DNA of 64,000 nucleotides from JBDOQU01 sp039839375 (GCF_039839375.1 NZ_JBDOQU010000002.1:186001-250000), one strand, 5' to 3'. Counted from the first letter of the stretch, positions 13,043 to 21,070 are shown. Notes: generated by a model from the letters alone, not told the origin. Numbers and translations: made by a program.

Positions 13043-13209
13043 ACTTCCTGCCGGTCGATCTCGTCAAGAATCTCGTCGACAGGGCAATCATCCAAACGGC
13101 CCTGTCTCCAATCCTCAATCCCGATCGTGACGGCGCGGCGGAGCATTTCCAGCTTTTCCTGCTCTGTCGCCTTCTCTCGATGAAGCAGACGGCGCGCGTC
13201 CCTCATCAC
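13039..13209 (-). pseudogene. ParD-like antitoxin remnant
   Basis: A 56-codon frame from GTG 13209 (or ATG 13206) encodes VMRDARRLLHREKATEQEKL, then EMLRRAVTIGIEDWRQGRLDDCPVDEILDEI. This is the C-terminal dimerisation and toxin-binding half of ParD-type RHH antitoxins, which read EVVRDALRLL...KLEALRRAI.. in family members. The N-terminal DNA-binding strand is missing because the frame begins at the stop codon of the upstream exported-protein gene. It precedes a ParE stump, so the whole module looks decayed. Expression as a 55-residue peptide is possible, since GGAGG lies nearby. Confidence 0.6.
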
Positions 13210-14378
13210 CTCGGGGCCTCCGGCGCGGGTTCGGCCGGCGCTTCCTCAGTGGGCGCTTCTTCAGCGGGTGCTTCCTCGGCCGGAGGAGCGCTTTCGGCCG
13301 GAGGGGCGCTCTCAGGCGCGGGTTCCTCGGCGGGGGCAGTCTCCTCTTCCGCCGGCGCGTCGGCATTCTCCGCCATGCCGCGGATTACTTCGGCCAGCGC
13401 CGCGGTGGCGTCCGTGACCGCCTGCTCCTGTTCCAGCGTTCCCTGATGGAAGAAGGCGGAATAGCGGTAATCGTCGACCGCGAACAGGACCGACATGAAG
13501 GTCGGCTCATCCCCCGTCCGGCAGCGAAGCGCGATGATCTTGACGCCGTAGCGGTCGTCGATGATCTCCGTCGACTGGTCCTGCCGCTCCAGCGGGTCGG
13601 GGCAGCCCTCGCCCACCGCGCGGACGAACTCCTCCGCGAACTCGTCGATCAGGAGTTCATCGGTCTCGCGTGGCTGCTGGACCAGCCCGCCCAGCACTTC
13701 ATTGACCTGCCAGCCCTGCACGACGCCCGGCGGCAGGTTCTCCTCCCGCGCGAAGGCGATATCCTCGAATCCCGCCTGCTCCAGCAGGCCGGCCATTGCG
13801 GCGCGGGTCATGCCGTCATCGTCCGCCGGCGCGGCCGCCGTCAGTTCCACCGCCTTGTCGACGCAGTCGCCGAGCGCGGCCAGGCTGGCGGAACTGCCGA
13901 CGAGGCCGAAGGAATAGGTCTGGCCGTTCACGGTGACATCGAAATTGTTGCCCTGGCGCAGGAGGTTCAGCACCTCCTGGTTCGCCCCGGCCGGGAACAC
14001 CATGATGTTGGGACCGGCGGGAATGCCGCCGGCCTGCGCGGTCGCCCCGTCGATCGAGATCTGCGCCTGGGTCGCCTCCGCGCCCTCCTCCAGCGTCCAT
14101 TCGGGATTGAGGATGCCGATATTGAGGTTCTTGTCCGCGTTCATCGAGAAGATGAGCGACAGGCCGTTGTCATAGGCCTTGGAGACGCTGCAATAGGCGA
14201 ACTGGCCCGGATCGTTGGGCGCGCCGACGGCGCCGCCGGTCCAGCCCTGGACGTCGATGGTGAATTCCGGCGGCGCTTCCTGCGCGGCGGCCGGCGCGAT
14301 CACGGGAATGGCGGCCGTCGTCGCGGCGAGCATGGTCGCGGACATGAAACCGGCGCGGACAATCCTCAGAAGACTCAT
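13206..14378 (-). CDS. Exported protein of unknown function with acidic Ala/Glu/Pro tail
   Basis: A 390-residue product from ATG 14378 (MSLLRIVRAGFMSATMLAATTAAIP...AAAQEAPPEF), with a signal peptide cleaved near residue 34. The folded part (about 35-335) contains only a few Cys (YCSVSK, DCVDK, GCPDP, RCRTG), possibly forming two disulfides. The tail (about 345-390) repeats PPAESAPPAEEAPAEEAPTEEAPAE. I recognise no family. It is probably periplasmic; the tail may be an unstructured spacer. Alternative starts at 14396 and 14438 exist. Its stop touches the parD-like remnant. Confidence 0.75.
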   Translation of the reverse strand: MSLLRIVRAGFMSATMLAATTAAIPVIAPAAAQEAPPEFTIDVQGWTGGAVGAPNDPGQFAYCSVSKAYDNGLSLIFSMNADKNLNIGILNPEWTLEEGAEATQAQISIDGATAQAGGIPAGPNIMVFPAGANQEVLNLLRQGNNFDVTVNGQTYSFGLVGSSASLAALGDCVDKAVELTAAAPADDDGMTRAAMAGLLEQAGFEDIAFAREENLPPGVVQGWQVNEVLGGLVQQPRETDELLIDEFAEEFVRAVGEGCPDPLERQDQSTEIIDDRYGVKIIALRCRTGDEPTFMSVLFAVDDYRYSAFFHQGTLEQEQAVTDATAALAEVIRGMAENADAPAEEETAPAEEPAPESAPPAESAPPAEEAPAEEAPTEEAPAEPAPEAPR

Positions 14379-14520
14379 TCGAAGCACGTCCTGCATCAGG
14401 GAACGGGGGCCTTCAGTGGCCAACCCCATAGCGGCCAATCCGATAGCCGCCCGTCATGGTGAAATTGTGTCGGCCATCACGAAGCCGAAGACACTTGTCC
14501 CAAGGATGGCGCGATGTCAA

Positions 14521-14555
14521 CAAAACCGCCCCGGCGCGGCTTCCCGGCCGGGGCG
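14521..14555 (-). terminator. Rho-independent terminator after the 14.6-15.0 kb membrane gene
   Basis: On the minus strand a 9-bp stem CGCCCCGGC/GCCGGGGCG with an 11-base loop is followed by a T-rich tract (GGTTTTGTT read on that strand). It lies about 20 bases beyond the stop at 14575. Confidence 0.7.
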
Positions 14556-14574
14556 TCCTGGGCGGCGGAAGCGG

Positions 14575-14985
14575 TCAGGCGACGATCGCCGCCGCAGCCG
14601 CCGCGCGCCGCAGGGCGATGAACTGGATCTCCGCGAACAGGGCGACGACCAGCGCCTGCCCGGCGACGAACAGGGTGCCCAGCAGGTTGGGCGCGATCCA
14701 GCCGCCCACCAGGAGCGCGATGCTGGCCACGGCCCAGAGGACGTTGACCGCGATCAGCAGCCGGACCGCCGCCCGGGACGGGTTCGCCTGCCTCGCCAGG
14801 GCGAAGACCGCTGCCGCGAAGGGCAGCAGCGCGAGGCCGGCATAGCGCGACAGGGCTTCCGGCAGGTCCAGGAGCCCGGCCAGGAGGCCCGCGCCGAAGA
14901 AAAAGAAAAGCCCGGTGACGCCGCTGACCGTCGCGTCGGCGATGAGAGCCTGGCGGAGGAGGGTGCTGGACTGGAGGAACGACAT
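14575..14985 (-). CDS. Four-helix membrane protein, unknown function
   Basis: A 136-residue polytopic protein with hydrophobic segments at about 15-37 (VSGVTGLFFFFGAGLLAGLL), 45-65 (YAGLALLPFAAAVFALA), 75-98 (VRLLIAVNVLWAVASIALLV) and 102-122 (LLGTLFVAGQALVVALFAEIQFIAL). ATG 14985 (MSFLQSSTLLRQ) follows AAGGGAATCCAGG. It is divergent from the XRE regulator at 15106, which probably controls it. It resembles small integral-membrane proteins often found beside MmyB-type XRE regulators, but no function can be assigned. Confidence 0.75.
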   Translation of the reverse strand: MSFLQSSTLLRQALIADATVSGVTGLFFFFGAGLLAGLLDLPEALSRYAGLALLPFAAAVFALARQANPSRAAVRLLIAVNVLWAVASIALLVGGWIAPNLLGTLFVAGQALVVALFAEIQFIALRRAAAAAAIVA

Positions 14986-15105
14986 GGCCTGGATTCCCTT
15001 CGGCTGGTTGATGCGTATGGCCCGCATCCTTCCCGCTCCGGGGCATGGCGTCGATTAAGCGCGAGGTAATAGAGCGCGACGCGGCTTTCGGCTACCGTTC
15101 CGGCC

Positions 15106-15900
15106 ATGATGACAAGCAACAGACCCGTCGGCGACCTGCTCCGCGACTGGCGGCAGCGCCGCCGCCTCAGCCAGCTGGACCTCGCCTGCGAGGCGGAGAT
15201 ATCGCAGAAGCATCTGAGCTTCCTGGAAAGCGGGCGGTCCCTGCCCTCGCGCGGGATGCTGCTCCGCCTCGCCGAACGGCTGGAGGTGCCGCTACGGGAC
15301 CGCAACGCCCTGCTTCTGGCGGCGGGGTTCGCCCCGTCCTTCCACGAACGATCGCTGGACGATCCGGCGCTGCGGGCGGCGCGGGCGGCGGTCGATCTGG
15401 TGCTGAAGGGCCATGAGCCCTTCCCGGCCCTGGCGATCGACCGGCACTGGACCCTGGTCGCCGCCAACGCCGCGATCCCGCCGCTGCTGGCGGGGGTGGC
15501 GAACGCTTCCCTGCTGGAGCCGCCGGTCAACGTCCTGCGGCTCAGCCTGCATCCCGAAGGGCTGGCGCCGCGGATCGCCAATCTGCCGGAATGGCGGGCG
15601 CATCTGCTGGACCGCCTTCGCCGGCAGGTCGATCTGACGGCGGACCCGGCGCTGACGGCGCTGCTGGAGGAACTGGCCGCCTACCCCGCCCCGTCCACCG
15701 ACCAGCCGGTCGCGGCGGCGGACCGGGAGATGGCGGGCGTCGTCGTGCCGTTGCGGCTGATCGCGGAGGGCGGAACCATCCTTTCCTTCCTCAGCACCAC
15801 GACGATCTTCGGCACCCCGGTCGACGTCACCCTGTCGGAGCTGGCGCTGGAATGCTTCTTCCCCGCCGATCCGGAGACGGCGGCGGCGCTGCGGCGATAG
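15106..15900 (+). CDS. XRE-family regulator with MmyB-like ligand-binding domain
   Basis: A 264-residue transcription factor. The N-terminal HTH_3 (about 8-65) reads LLRDWRQRRRLSQLDLACEAEISQKHLSFLESGRSLPSRGMLLRLAERL. The rest (about 100-255) has the MmyB-like PAS-related domain: PFPALAIDRHWTLVAANAA, then NVLRLSLHPEGLAPRIANLPEWRAHLLDRL, and TTIFGTPVDVTLSELALECFFPAD. These regulators often control a divergently encoded gene; here the candidate is the membrane protein at 14575-14985, with about 120 bases between starts. Confidence 0.92.
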   Translation: MMTSNRPVGDLLRDWRQRRRLSQLDLACEAEISQKHLSFLESGRSLPSRGMLLRLAERLEVPLRDRNALLLAAGFAPSFHERSLDDPALRAARAAVDLVLKGHEPFPALAIDRHWTLVAANAAIPPLLAGVANASLLEPPVNVLRLSLHPEGLAPRIANLPEWRAHLLDRLRRQVDLTADPALTALLEELAAYPAPSTDQPVAAADREMAGVVVPLRLIAEGGTILSFLSTTTIFGTPVDVTLSELALECFFPADPETAAALRR

Positions 15901-15993
15901 GGAAAGCGTCGCGATGCTGGACTTGGCCCGGCATTCCATGCGCCTATCCCCGGCATCCGCCATCGACAGGACAACCCGGAGATTGGGCAGAGA

Positions 15994-16452
15994 TTGGATT
16001 CCAAGGCACGTATCGACGAAACCGGCTGGCGCATCCTGGACGCGCTTCAGGAGAATGCGCGGATCAACTTCGCCGAGCTTGGCCGCCGCGTGGGGCTGAG
16101 CGCCCCCGCCGTCGCCGACCGCGTGAAGCGGCTGGAGGAGGCCGGGATCATCGCCGGATACCAGGCGAGGCTGGATCGCGGCCGCGCGGGCTACGGGTTG
16201 ACCGCCTTCATCCGCCTGAAGCCCCAGAGAAGCGCCGACCGCGAGATCGACGCGCTGGTCCGCGACATGCCGGAGATCCTGGAATGCCATCAGGTGACGG
16301 GGGAGGAAGGATTCATCCTGAAGGTCGTGGCGCGGTCGATCGCCCATCTGGACGAGATCATCCTGCGCCTCGCCCCCTTTGGCGCCACCACCTCCTCCAT
16401 CGTCCTGTCGACGCGGGCGGAGGGGAAGAAGCTGGTCCAGCCGGCTTCCTAG
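15994..16452 (+). CDS. Lrp/AsnC-family transcriptional regulator
   Basis: A 152-residue feast/famine regulator. The N-terminal HTH is ILDALQENARINFAELGRRVGLSAPAVADRVKRLEEAGIIAGYQA (about 10-60). The C-terminal RAM/AsnC effector domain (about 70-145) includes ECHQVTGEEGFILKVVARSIAHLDEIILRLAPFGATTSSIVLST, the typical amino-acid-sensing fold. The start appears to be TTG 15994 (TTGGATTCCAAG), as no ATG is available before the conserved region. Its target is unknown; the neighbouring trhA gene is convergent, 21 bases away. Confidence 0.92.
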   Translation: MDSKARIDETGWRILDALQENARINFAELGRRVGLSAPAVADRVKRLEEAGIIAGYQARLDRGRAGYGLTAFIRLKPQRSADREIDALVRDMPEILECHQVTGEEGFILKVVARSIAHLDEIILRLAPFGATTSSIVLSTRAEGKKLVQPAS

Positions 16453-16473
16453 ATCGGGGAGAGCGCCGCCCGG

Positions 16474-17139
16474 TCAGGCCCAGGCGGCGGGCCCGACATA
16501 GCCGGCGATGGCGATGAAGTGGCTGGCGCTGCCGGCCAGCACGAACAGATGCCATACGGCGTGGTTGAAGGGCAGCCGCTCCCACACGTAGAAGACGATG
16601 CCGCCGGTGTAGGCCAGGGCGCCGATCATCAGCCAGACCAGCCCGCCGGCATCGACGGACGCGATCATCTCGCCGATCGCCACGATGCCGATCCAGCCCA
16701 TGGAGAGGTAGAAGATCAGCGACACCGGCCCGCCATGGACGCGGAAGAATATCTTGAACAGCACGCCGGCGACCGCCAGCGTCCAGATGGTCACGAACAT
16801 CCCCCAGCCCCAGACGCCGCCCATGCTGATCAGCGCGAAGGGCGTGTAGGTGCCGGCGATCAGCAGGAAGATCGCCGCATGGTCCAGCATCCGGCATATC
16901 GACCGGGCGCGGGGCCCGCGCACCGAATGGTAGACCGTGGACGCCAGATAGAGCAGGACCAGCGTGACGCCGTAGATGGTGACGGCGACGATATGGAGCG
17001 CCGTGCCATGGAGGCTGGCAGAGACGGTAAGCACGACCAGCCCCGCCACCGCCAGAAGGGCCCCGATTCCATGAGTCGCCATGTTGGCGATCTGCTCCGC
17101 CAGCGATTCGGAAGCGTATGTCTTTCGGCTGTCGGCCAT
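16474..17139 (-). CDS. trhA: Hemolysin III family (PAQR) membrane protein
   Basis: A 221-residue seven-helix inner-membrane protein of the HlyIII/TrhA family. Conserved features are the N-terminal ANMATHGIG with its His, STVYHSVRGPRARSICRMLDHAAIFLLIAGTYTPF, GWIGI, and the C-terminal HAVWHLFVLAGSASHF with the metal-ligand His pair. Bacterial members have been linked to membrane lipid homeostasis. Hemolysis is not established for most. AGCAGGAGCC precedes ATG 17139. Confidence 0.92.
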   Translation of the reverse strand: MADSRKTYASESLAEQIANMATHGIGALLAVAGLVVLTVSASLHGTALHIVAVTIYGVTLVLLYLASTVYHSVRGPRARSICRMLDHAAIFLLIAGTYTPFALISMGGVWGWGMFVTIWTLAVAGVLFKIFFRVHGGPVSLIFYLSMGWIGIVAIGEMIASVDAGGLVWLMIGALAYTGGIVFYVWERLPFNHAVWHLFVLAGSASHFIAIAGYVGPAAWA

Positions 17140-17313
17140 GGCTCCTGCTTACCGTCTCATGATGACCATTTGGCGGCGCGAAGGCGTCGTCGCAAGTCAT
17201 CGCCGGGCGGAGGGCCTTCCGGATTTATGGAAGCTTCTCCGCTTCGTCGACCGTCGCTTCTGCCAACGCAATATCAACCGCCACGAAAGCCTCAGGCGCT
17301 CGGGCGACTTCAC

Positions 17314-17607
17314 CTAGCTTTTGTAAAGCTGAACCGGCTTGAGGGGCGCGCGCCTGATGACGCCCTTCGCTTCGAGGTCGAGTTGGACGGCTTTCAACCA
17401 CCATCCCGCCGTCCTGCCCTGCGGGAAGAGGTCGTCCGGCAGATGGGGCAGCAACGCCTCTTTCGCGTCTTCCACCTTCAGCCCCGGCGGCTCATCCGGC
17501 AGGACGGCCAGGAGCGCATCCCGCATCGCCATGTATTTCGCGCGATCGACCCTTTCGGTCCGTCCGGGGATGTTGACGTTCTCGATCTCGATCTTGTCGT
17601 CAGGCAT
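17314..17607 (-). CDS. DUF6958-like small protein
   Basis: A 97-residue protein: MPDDKIEIENVNIPGRTERVDRAKYMAMRDALLAVLP, then PHLPDDLFPQGRTAGWWLKAVQLDLEAKGVI. The pattern IENVN-PGR...KY-AMR-ALL...AGWW-K-VQLDLEAKG is what I associate with DUF6958, a family of unknown function often encoded beside transcription regulators. The ATG overlaps the upstream GFA gene by eight bases, so it is the last gene of a TetR-GFA-DUF6958 operon. Function is unknown. Confidence 0.75.
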   Translation of the reverse strand: MPDDKIEIENVNIPGRTERVDRAKYMAMRDALLAVLPDEPPGLKVEDAKEALLPHLPDDLFPQGRTAGWWLKAVQLDLEAKGVIRRAPLKPVQLYKS

Positions 17608-18136
17608 CGATCTTCCCCGCCAGTTCGATCTTCGGATTCCGGAACCCCATTCCGGCCCATGCCCAGAAAAGCTTCGCGAAGAAGGACGCGTTGTGGCTCT
17701 TCAAATTGGGGATGTCGCCGGGCAGGCCGGAGGGATCGGCCAGATCGCCGGTCATGGTCCGGATCTCGGATTTCGGCCGCGAATCGTCCGGCCAGAGATG
17801 CAGATAGACGCTCAGCCAGTGCGCGCCCTTGAACTCCAGGAAGATTGGCGTATTGCAGCAGGCCGCGACGACGCGACGCGTGCCGGCATCGGGGGACAGC
17901 CGGAATTCCTTCAGATGCTCCTTTCCGGACAGGATCCGCACGCGGTCCTTGCGATATTCGGCGCAAGGCGTCGCGCCATAGGATGTGAGGATGTTCCGCC
18001 CGCCGGGCAGCACCGCGAGCCGATCCGCGGCGGCCCGGCAGCTATCGCACAGGCATTCCGACACGAGGATCGGCTCTCCCTTCACTTCCAGGCGTGTTTG
18101 TCCGCAGGCGCATCCGACTTGCGTGGTTTCGCTCAT
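17600..18136 (-). CDS. GFA / CENP-V-like zinc-binding protein
   Basis: A 178-residue protein with GFA-type zinc motifs: GCACGQTRLEV (CxC) near residue 9, then ECLCDSCRAA (CxxC) near 28, and a later VVAACCNTPIFLEF pair near 92. Family members include glutathione-dependent formaldehyde-activating enzymes, but most are uncharacterised; DUF6151 is a close alternative. A good Shine-Dalgarno (GGAGGAAG) precedes ATG 18136 inside the TetR gene, overlapping its stop by four bases. Confidence 0.8.
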   Translation of the reverse strand: MSETTQVGCACGQTRLEVKGEPILVSECLCDSCRAAADRLAVLPGGRNILTSYGATPCAEYRKDRVRILSGKEHLKEFRLSPDAGTRRVVAACCNTPIFLEFKGAHWLSVYLHLWPDDSRPKSEIRTMTGDLADPSGLPGDIPNLKSHNASFFAKLFWAWAGMGFRNPKIELAGKIDA

Positions 18137-18765
18137 GCCGCTTCCTCCGTGAGGTGAAACAGACTCCGGATGTACCGGTCCAGATGGTCCAGCGCCTCCC
18201 GCGCGAGTTCCGGATCGTTCCCCGCTTTCGCCAGGACGAACCCGCCCTGGATCACGGCCTGGGTGTGCCGCGCGAGACTTTCAGCCGTCCAGTCGCCCCT
18301 GATGCCGCGATCCCGTCGCGCGGTTTCGATGTCGGCTTCCAGCGTGGCGGTATGGCCGAAGATGCTGCGGCCGCAGGCATTGCGGATTTCCGGAGAGCTT
18401 GCGTAGACCTCCTGCGCCATCGTCCCGACAAGGCAGGTGAACTCCGCCAGATCGCCGACAATGATCGCCTTGCGGAACGCGACGTAGGCCAGGATCCGCT
18501 CCAGCGGATCGGCCGGATCGTGATAGGGCGCGGAGGCGAAGAAGCCGGTCGTCGTCTCGGCCCAGAATTCGGCCGCCGCGACGCCCAGAGCGTCCTTGCT
18601 CCCGAAATGATGGAAGAACGCCCCCTTGGTGACATCGGCCGCCTTGCAGATGTCGTCGACCGAGGTCGCCGCGAAGCCTTTAGCGCGGATAACGTCCCGC
18701 GCCGCCTCCAGGAGGCGAATCCGGGCGTTGCCGCGTTCGGGGGACTGCTTGGTGGGTCTGGACAT
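18133..18765 (-). CDS. TetR-family regulator (first gene of TetR-GFA-DUF6958 operon)
   Basis: A 210-residue repressor-type protein. The HTH (about 15-62) reads ARIRLLEAARDVIRAKGFAATSVDDICKAADVTKGAFFHHFGSKDALGVAA. The C-terminal ligand domain resembles the AcrR/NemR group that responds to electrophiles; a Cys lies in EFTCLVGTMAQEVY. An inverted repeat CATACC-N8-GGTATG sits 9-28 bases upstream of its ATG, which suggests autorepression of the whole three-gene operon. Confidence 0.93.
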   Translation of the reverse strand: MSRPTKQSPERGNARIRLLEAARDVIRAKGFAATSVDDICKAADVTKGAFFHHFGSKDALGVAAAEFWAETTTGFFASAPYHDPADPLERILAYVAFRKAIIVGDLAEFTCLVGTMAQEVYASSPEIRNACGRSIFGHTATLEADIETARRDRGIRGDWTAESLARHTQAVIQGGFVLAKAGNDPELAREALDHLDRYIRSLFHLTEEAA

Positions 18766-18773
18766 AACGCAAA

Positions 18774-18793
18774 CATACCATACGGTCGGTATG
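18774..18793. promoter_or_regulatory. Probable TetR operator
   Basis: CATACC (18774-18779) and GGTATG (18788-18793) form an inverted repeat. Nested inside is CATAC-N5-GTATG (18779-18793), typical of TetR/AcrR-family operators on promoters of their own genes. It is just upstream of the TetR gene starting at 18765. Confidence 0.75.
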
Positions 18794-18807
18794 CGTCAAT
18801 ACCGAAG

Positions 18808-18841
18808 CGGCAGGGCCGCGGCGATCGCCGCGGCCCTGCCG
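18808..18841. repeat. 34-bp perfect palindrome
   Basis: A gap-free perfect palindrome centred between 18824 and 18825 (half-site CGGCAGGGCCGCGGCGA). It sits between the stop of the DHFR-like gene (18855) and the TetR operator. It could fold as a 15-bp stem with a GATC loop and act as a terminator for the DHFR-like gene, although no U-run follows on that strand. A protein-binding or cruciform role is also possible. Confidence 0.7.
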
Positions 18842-18854
18842 GAAATGCGGACGA

Positions 18855-19514
18855 CTAGGTCAGCTTCCTGCGCCGTTCCAGCTCCGCCTCGGTCGGCTGA
18901 TCGAACTCGAACGAGCCGGTGACGATCTCGCCGGCGCGGACATAGTTGTTGACGGTGACCCCGGAAGGCGAGGTCCTGGAGCCGACGAGCTTGAACGCCG
19001 CCGGTGAGGCGCCGTCGCCGAACAGCCTCTTGCCCTTCCCCAGCACGACCGGGAAGAACGAGATGTAGATCTCGTCGACGAGATCGTTCCTGAACAGGGT
19101 TTGCAGAAAATCGGTCGAACCCTGGGTGAGCAGATTCGGCCCGTCCTCCCCTTTCAGCTTCTTCACTCCGGCGACCGCGTCGGCGCCCAGCGTCCGGCTG
19201 TTCTTCCAGCCGAGTTCCAGGTCCGGATTCCGGGTCGCGACATATTTGGTGATGCGGTCGAACAGCGGGCCGATCGGATCGTCCGCGCCGGCATAGGGCC
19301 AGTGCGCCGCGAAGATGTCGTAGGTCTTCCGGCCGAGCAGGAGGTCGAACGGCCTGGCGAACATCTCCTCCACGGCCTCTCCCATCGATTCGTCGAAATA
19401 GGAGGTAGCCCAGCCGCCATGGTCGAAGCCGCCGACGGGATCCTCGTCCGGGCCACCCGGAGCCTGCATGATTCCGTCCAGGCTTGTGAACGCGCCGACG
19501 ATGACCTTTCTCAT
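18855..19514 (-). CDS. Dihydrofolate reductase family protein (RibD C-terminal-like)
   Basis: A 219-residue NADPH-dependent reductase-fold protein of the RibD-C/DHFR-like family. It starts MRKVIVGAFTSLDGIMQAPGGPDED, followed by FDLLLGRKTYDIFAAHWPYAG, GSTDFLQTLFRNDLVDEIYISFFPVVLGKGKRLFGDG. The DGIMQ and LLLGRKTYD motifs match uncharacterised YyaP/YwjB-type proteins rather than true folA. The substrate is unknown. ATG 19514 follows GGAGAGTGGAG; the frame is open to 19538. Confidence 0.85.
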   Translation of the reverse strand: MRKVIVGAFTSLDGIMQAPGGPDEDPVGGFDHGGWATSYFDESMGEAVEEMFARPFDLLLGRKTYDIFAAHWPYAGADDPIGPLFDRITKYVATRNPDLELGWKNSRTLGADAVAGVKKLKGEDGPNLLTQGSTDFLQTLFRNDLVDEIYISFFPVVLGKGKRLFGDGASPAAFKLVGSRTSPSGVTVNNYVRAGEIVTGSFEFDQPTEAELERRRKLT

Positions 19515-19598
19515 CTCCACTCTCCTTCGGTGCCGCAATTATCATCCTTGCACGCACAAAGGACGCCCGGCAGCGCCGAATGCCGACAATCGCTCAAG

Positions 19599-19628
19599 AA
19601 AAAACGCCCCGCAGGCCACTGGGGGGCG
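19599..19628 (-). terminator. Rho-independent terminator of the DUF1127 gene
   Basis: Read on the minus strand, stem CGCCCC/GGGGCG with a 12-base loop is followed by six T (19599-19604 as A on plus). It lies about 45 bases beyond the DUF1127 stop. Confidence 0.85.
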
Positions 19629-19673
19629 CTTCTTCGCCGTTTCCGTCCGGGATGCGATCGGGCATCCCTTCGC

Positions 19674-19919
19674 TCAGACCTGCCAGAACGGCTTGCTGAT
19701 TTCATGTTCGACATCCGCCCGCGACAGGCCGACATCGTGCAGCAGATGATCGTCCATCTGCGACAGGTGGCGGCGCTGGGACCGGCGGTCCTGCCAGGAA
19801 GCCAGCGTGTCGAAGAGGCGTACGGCCGCAACGTCCAGGCGATGGAGGATCGAGGTCTGCGCCGAGGTCCGGCCGCTGACGACGATGGTGTCGGCCGTGT
19901 GGCATCCGGTGGTGGTCAT
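19674..19919 (-). CDS. DUF1127 domain protein
   Basis: An 81-residue protein whose C-terminal half (about 38-81) reads TLASWQDRRSQRRHLSQMDDHLLHDVGLSRADVEHEISKPFWQ. This is the DUF1127 pattern (RRxLxxLdDhlLrDIGLsRadv..E..kPFW). Alphaproteobacterial DUF1127 proteins have been implicated in phosphate and carbon metabolism and RNA turnover. AAGGAGAACG precedes the ATG. It is divergent from a GcvA-type LysR gene, which may regulate it, and is followed by a clear terminator. Confidence 0.9.
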   Translation of the reverse strand: MTTTGCHTADTIVVSGRTSAQTSILHRLDVAAVRLFDTLASWQDRRSQRRHLSQMDDHLLHDVGLSRADVEHEISKPFWQV

Positions 19920-20040
19920 GACGTTCTCCTTCGATCGGGGGGCATCTGATGAGTTGGAATTTGCTCCTTCCCGCGGCGCTGGACAAACGACGCTTTCTCA
20001 TTTGATACTTTAGAATAACTAAGTCATGAGATTGCAGCCC

Positions 20041-20982
20041 ATGGCCCGCCGCCTGCCGCCCCTCAACGCCCTTCGAGCCTTCGAATCCGCCGCCCGCCAT
20101 CTGAGCTTCACGAAAGCGGCGGGCGAGCTCAACGTCACCCCGGCGGCGATCAGCCATCAGGTGAAGGGGCTTGAGGAAATCTTGGGCCTGGAACTGTTCC
20201 ACCGGCTGACCCGCGGCCTGTCCCTGACGGAGCCGGGGCGCGCCTACCTGCCAGCGCTGACGGAGACGTTCGACCGGCTGACCGCGGCGACCGAGGGCCT
20301 GCGCGGTCAGGAGGTGAGCGGAAGGCTGATCATCACCACCATGCCGTCGCTGGCGGACCGGTGGCTGATCCACCGCATCGGCGATTTCCACCGCCGCTAT
20401 CCGGAGGTGGACCTGGTGCTGCGCGCCGAGGAGCGCCGCGTCGACTTCATCCGGGAGGAGATCGATGTCGGCATCCGTTACGGCCGGGGAGAATGGCGCG
20501 GCCTGCGCTCCGCATGGCTGATGGATGAGCAGGTTTTTCCCGTCTGCGCGCCCTCCCTGATGAATGGGCCGAAACCCATCCGCAAGCTGAGCGACCTGCG
20601 CCACCATACCCTGCTGCATGATTTCGGGGCCCACGCGACGGAGCCGTGGCTCAACTGGGATGTCTGGTTCCGGGAAGCCGGGCTGACCGACATCGATGTC
20701 GGCCGGGGCCTTCATTTCAGCAACACCGCCCTCATCCTCAAGGCCGCGATCGCCGGGGAGGGCGTGGCGCTAGGGCGGAGCGCGCTTCTGGAGAACGATC
20801 TGCGCGCCGGCAGGCTGGTCCGCCCGATGCAGGCCACCCGGCCGGCCGATTACGGCTATTACATCGTCTCCCCCGAAGCGACCGCCGACCTGCCCAAGAT
20901 CGCGGCCTTCCGCTCCTGGATACTGGAAAGCGCGCGGCGCTCCGGTCATGCCGAACCTCTTCCGCGCCGCGGGGAAGGATAA
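20041..20982 (+). CDS. LysR-family regulator, GcvA type
   Basis: A 313-residue regulator of normal family length. The HTH starts MARRLPPLNALRAFESAARHLSFTKAAGELNVTPAAISHQVKGLEEILGLELFHRLTRGLSLT. The effector domain is complete, with LADRWLIHRIGDFHRRYPEVDLVL, REEIDVGIRYGRGEWRGLRSAWLMDEQVFPVC and RLVRPMQATRPADYGYYIVSPE. ATG 20041 begins the conserved region; ATG 20026 would add five residues. The DUF1127 gene diverges 121 bases away. Confidence 0.93.
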   Translation: MARRLPPLNALRAFESAARHLSFTKAAGELNVTPAAISHQVKGLEEILGLELFHRLTRGLSLTEPGRAYLPALTETFDRLTAATEGLRGQEVSGRLIITTMPSLADRWLIHRIGDFHRRYPEVDLVLRAEERRVDFIREEIDVGIRYGRGEWRGLRSAWLMDEQVFPVCAPSLMNGPKPIRKLSDLRHHTLLHDFGAHATEPWLNWDVWFREAGLTDIDVGRGLHFSNTALILKAAIAGEGVALGRSALLENDLRAGRLVRPMQATRPADYGYYIVSPEATADLPKIAAFRSWILESARRSGHAEPLPRRGEG

Positions 20983-21070
20983 CGCGGAAGCATAAAATTT
21001 TCTGTTGTGGCCGGGACGGCGGCGTTATGGTTGGCGGCACTGCCTTTCCACAGGGAGCGCTTGGGAAACA

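Noticed and set aside
12885..13118. A 77-codon minus-strand frame ending in VARR
   Set aside because: Only the other two frames here align with ParD and ParE. This one looks like a shadow, although its tail resembles a toxin end by chance.
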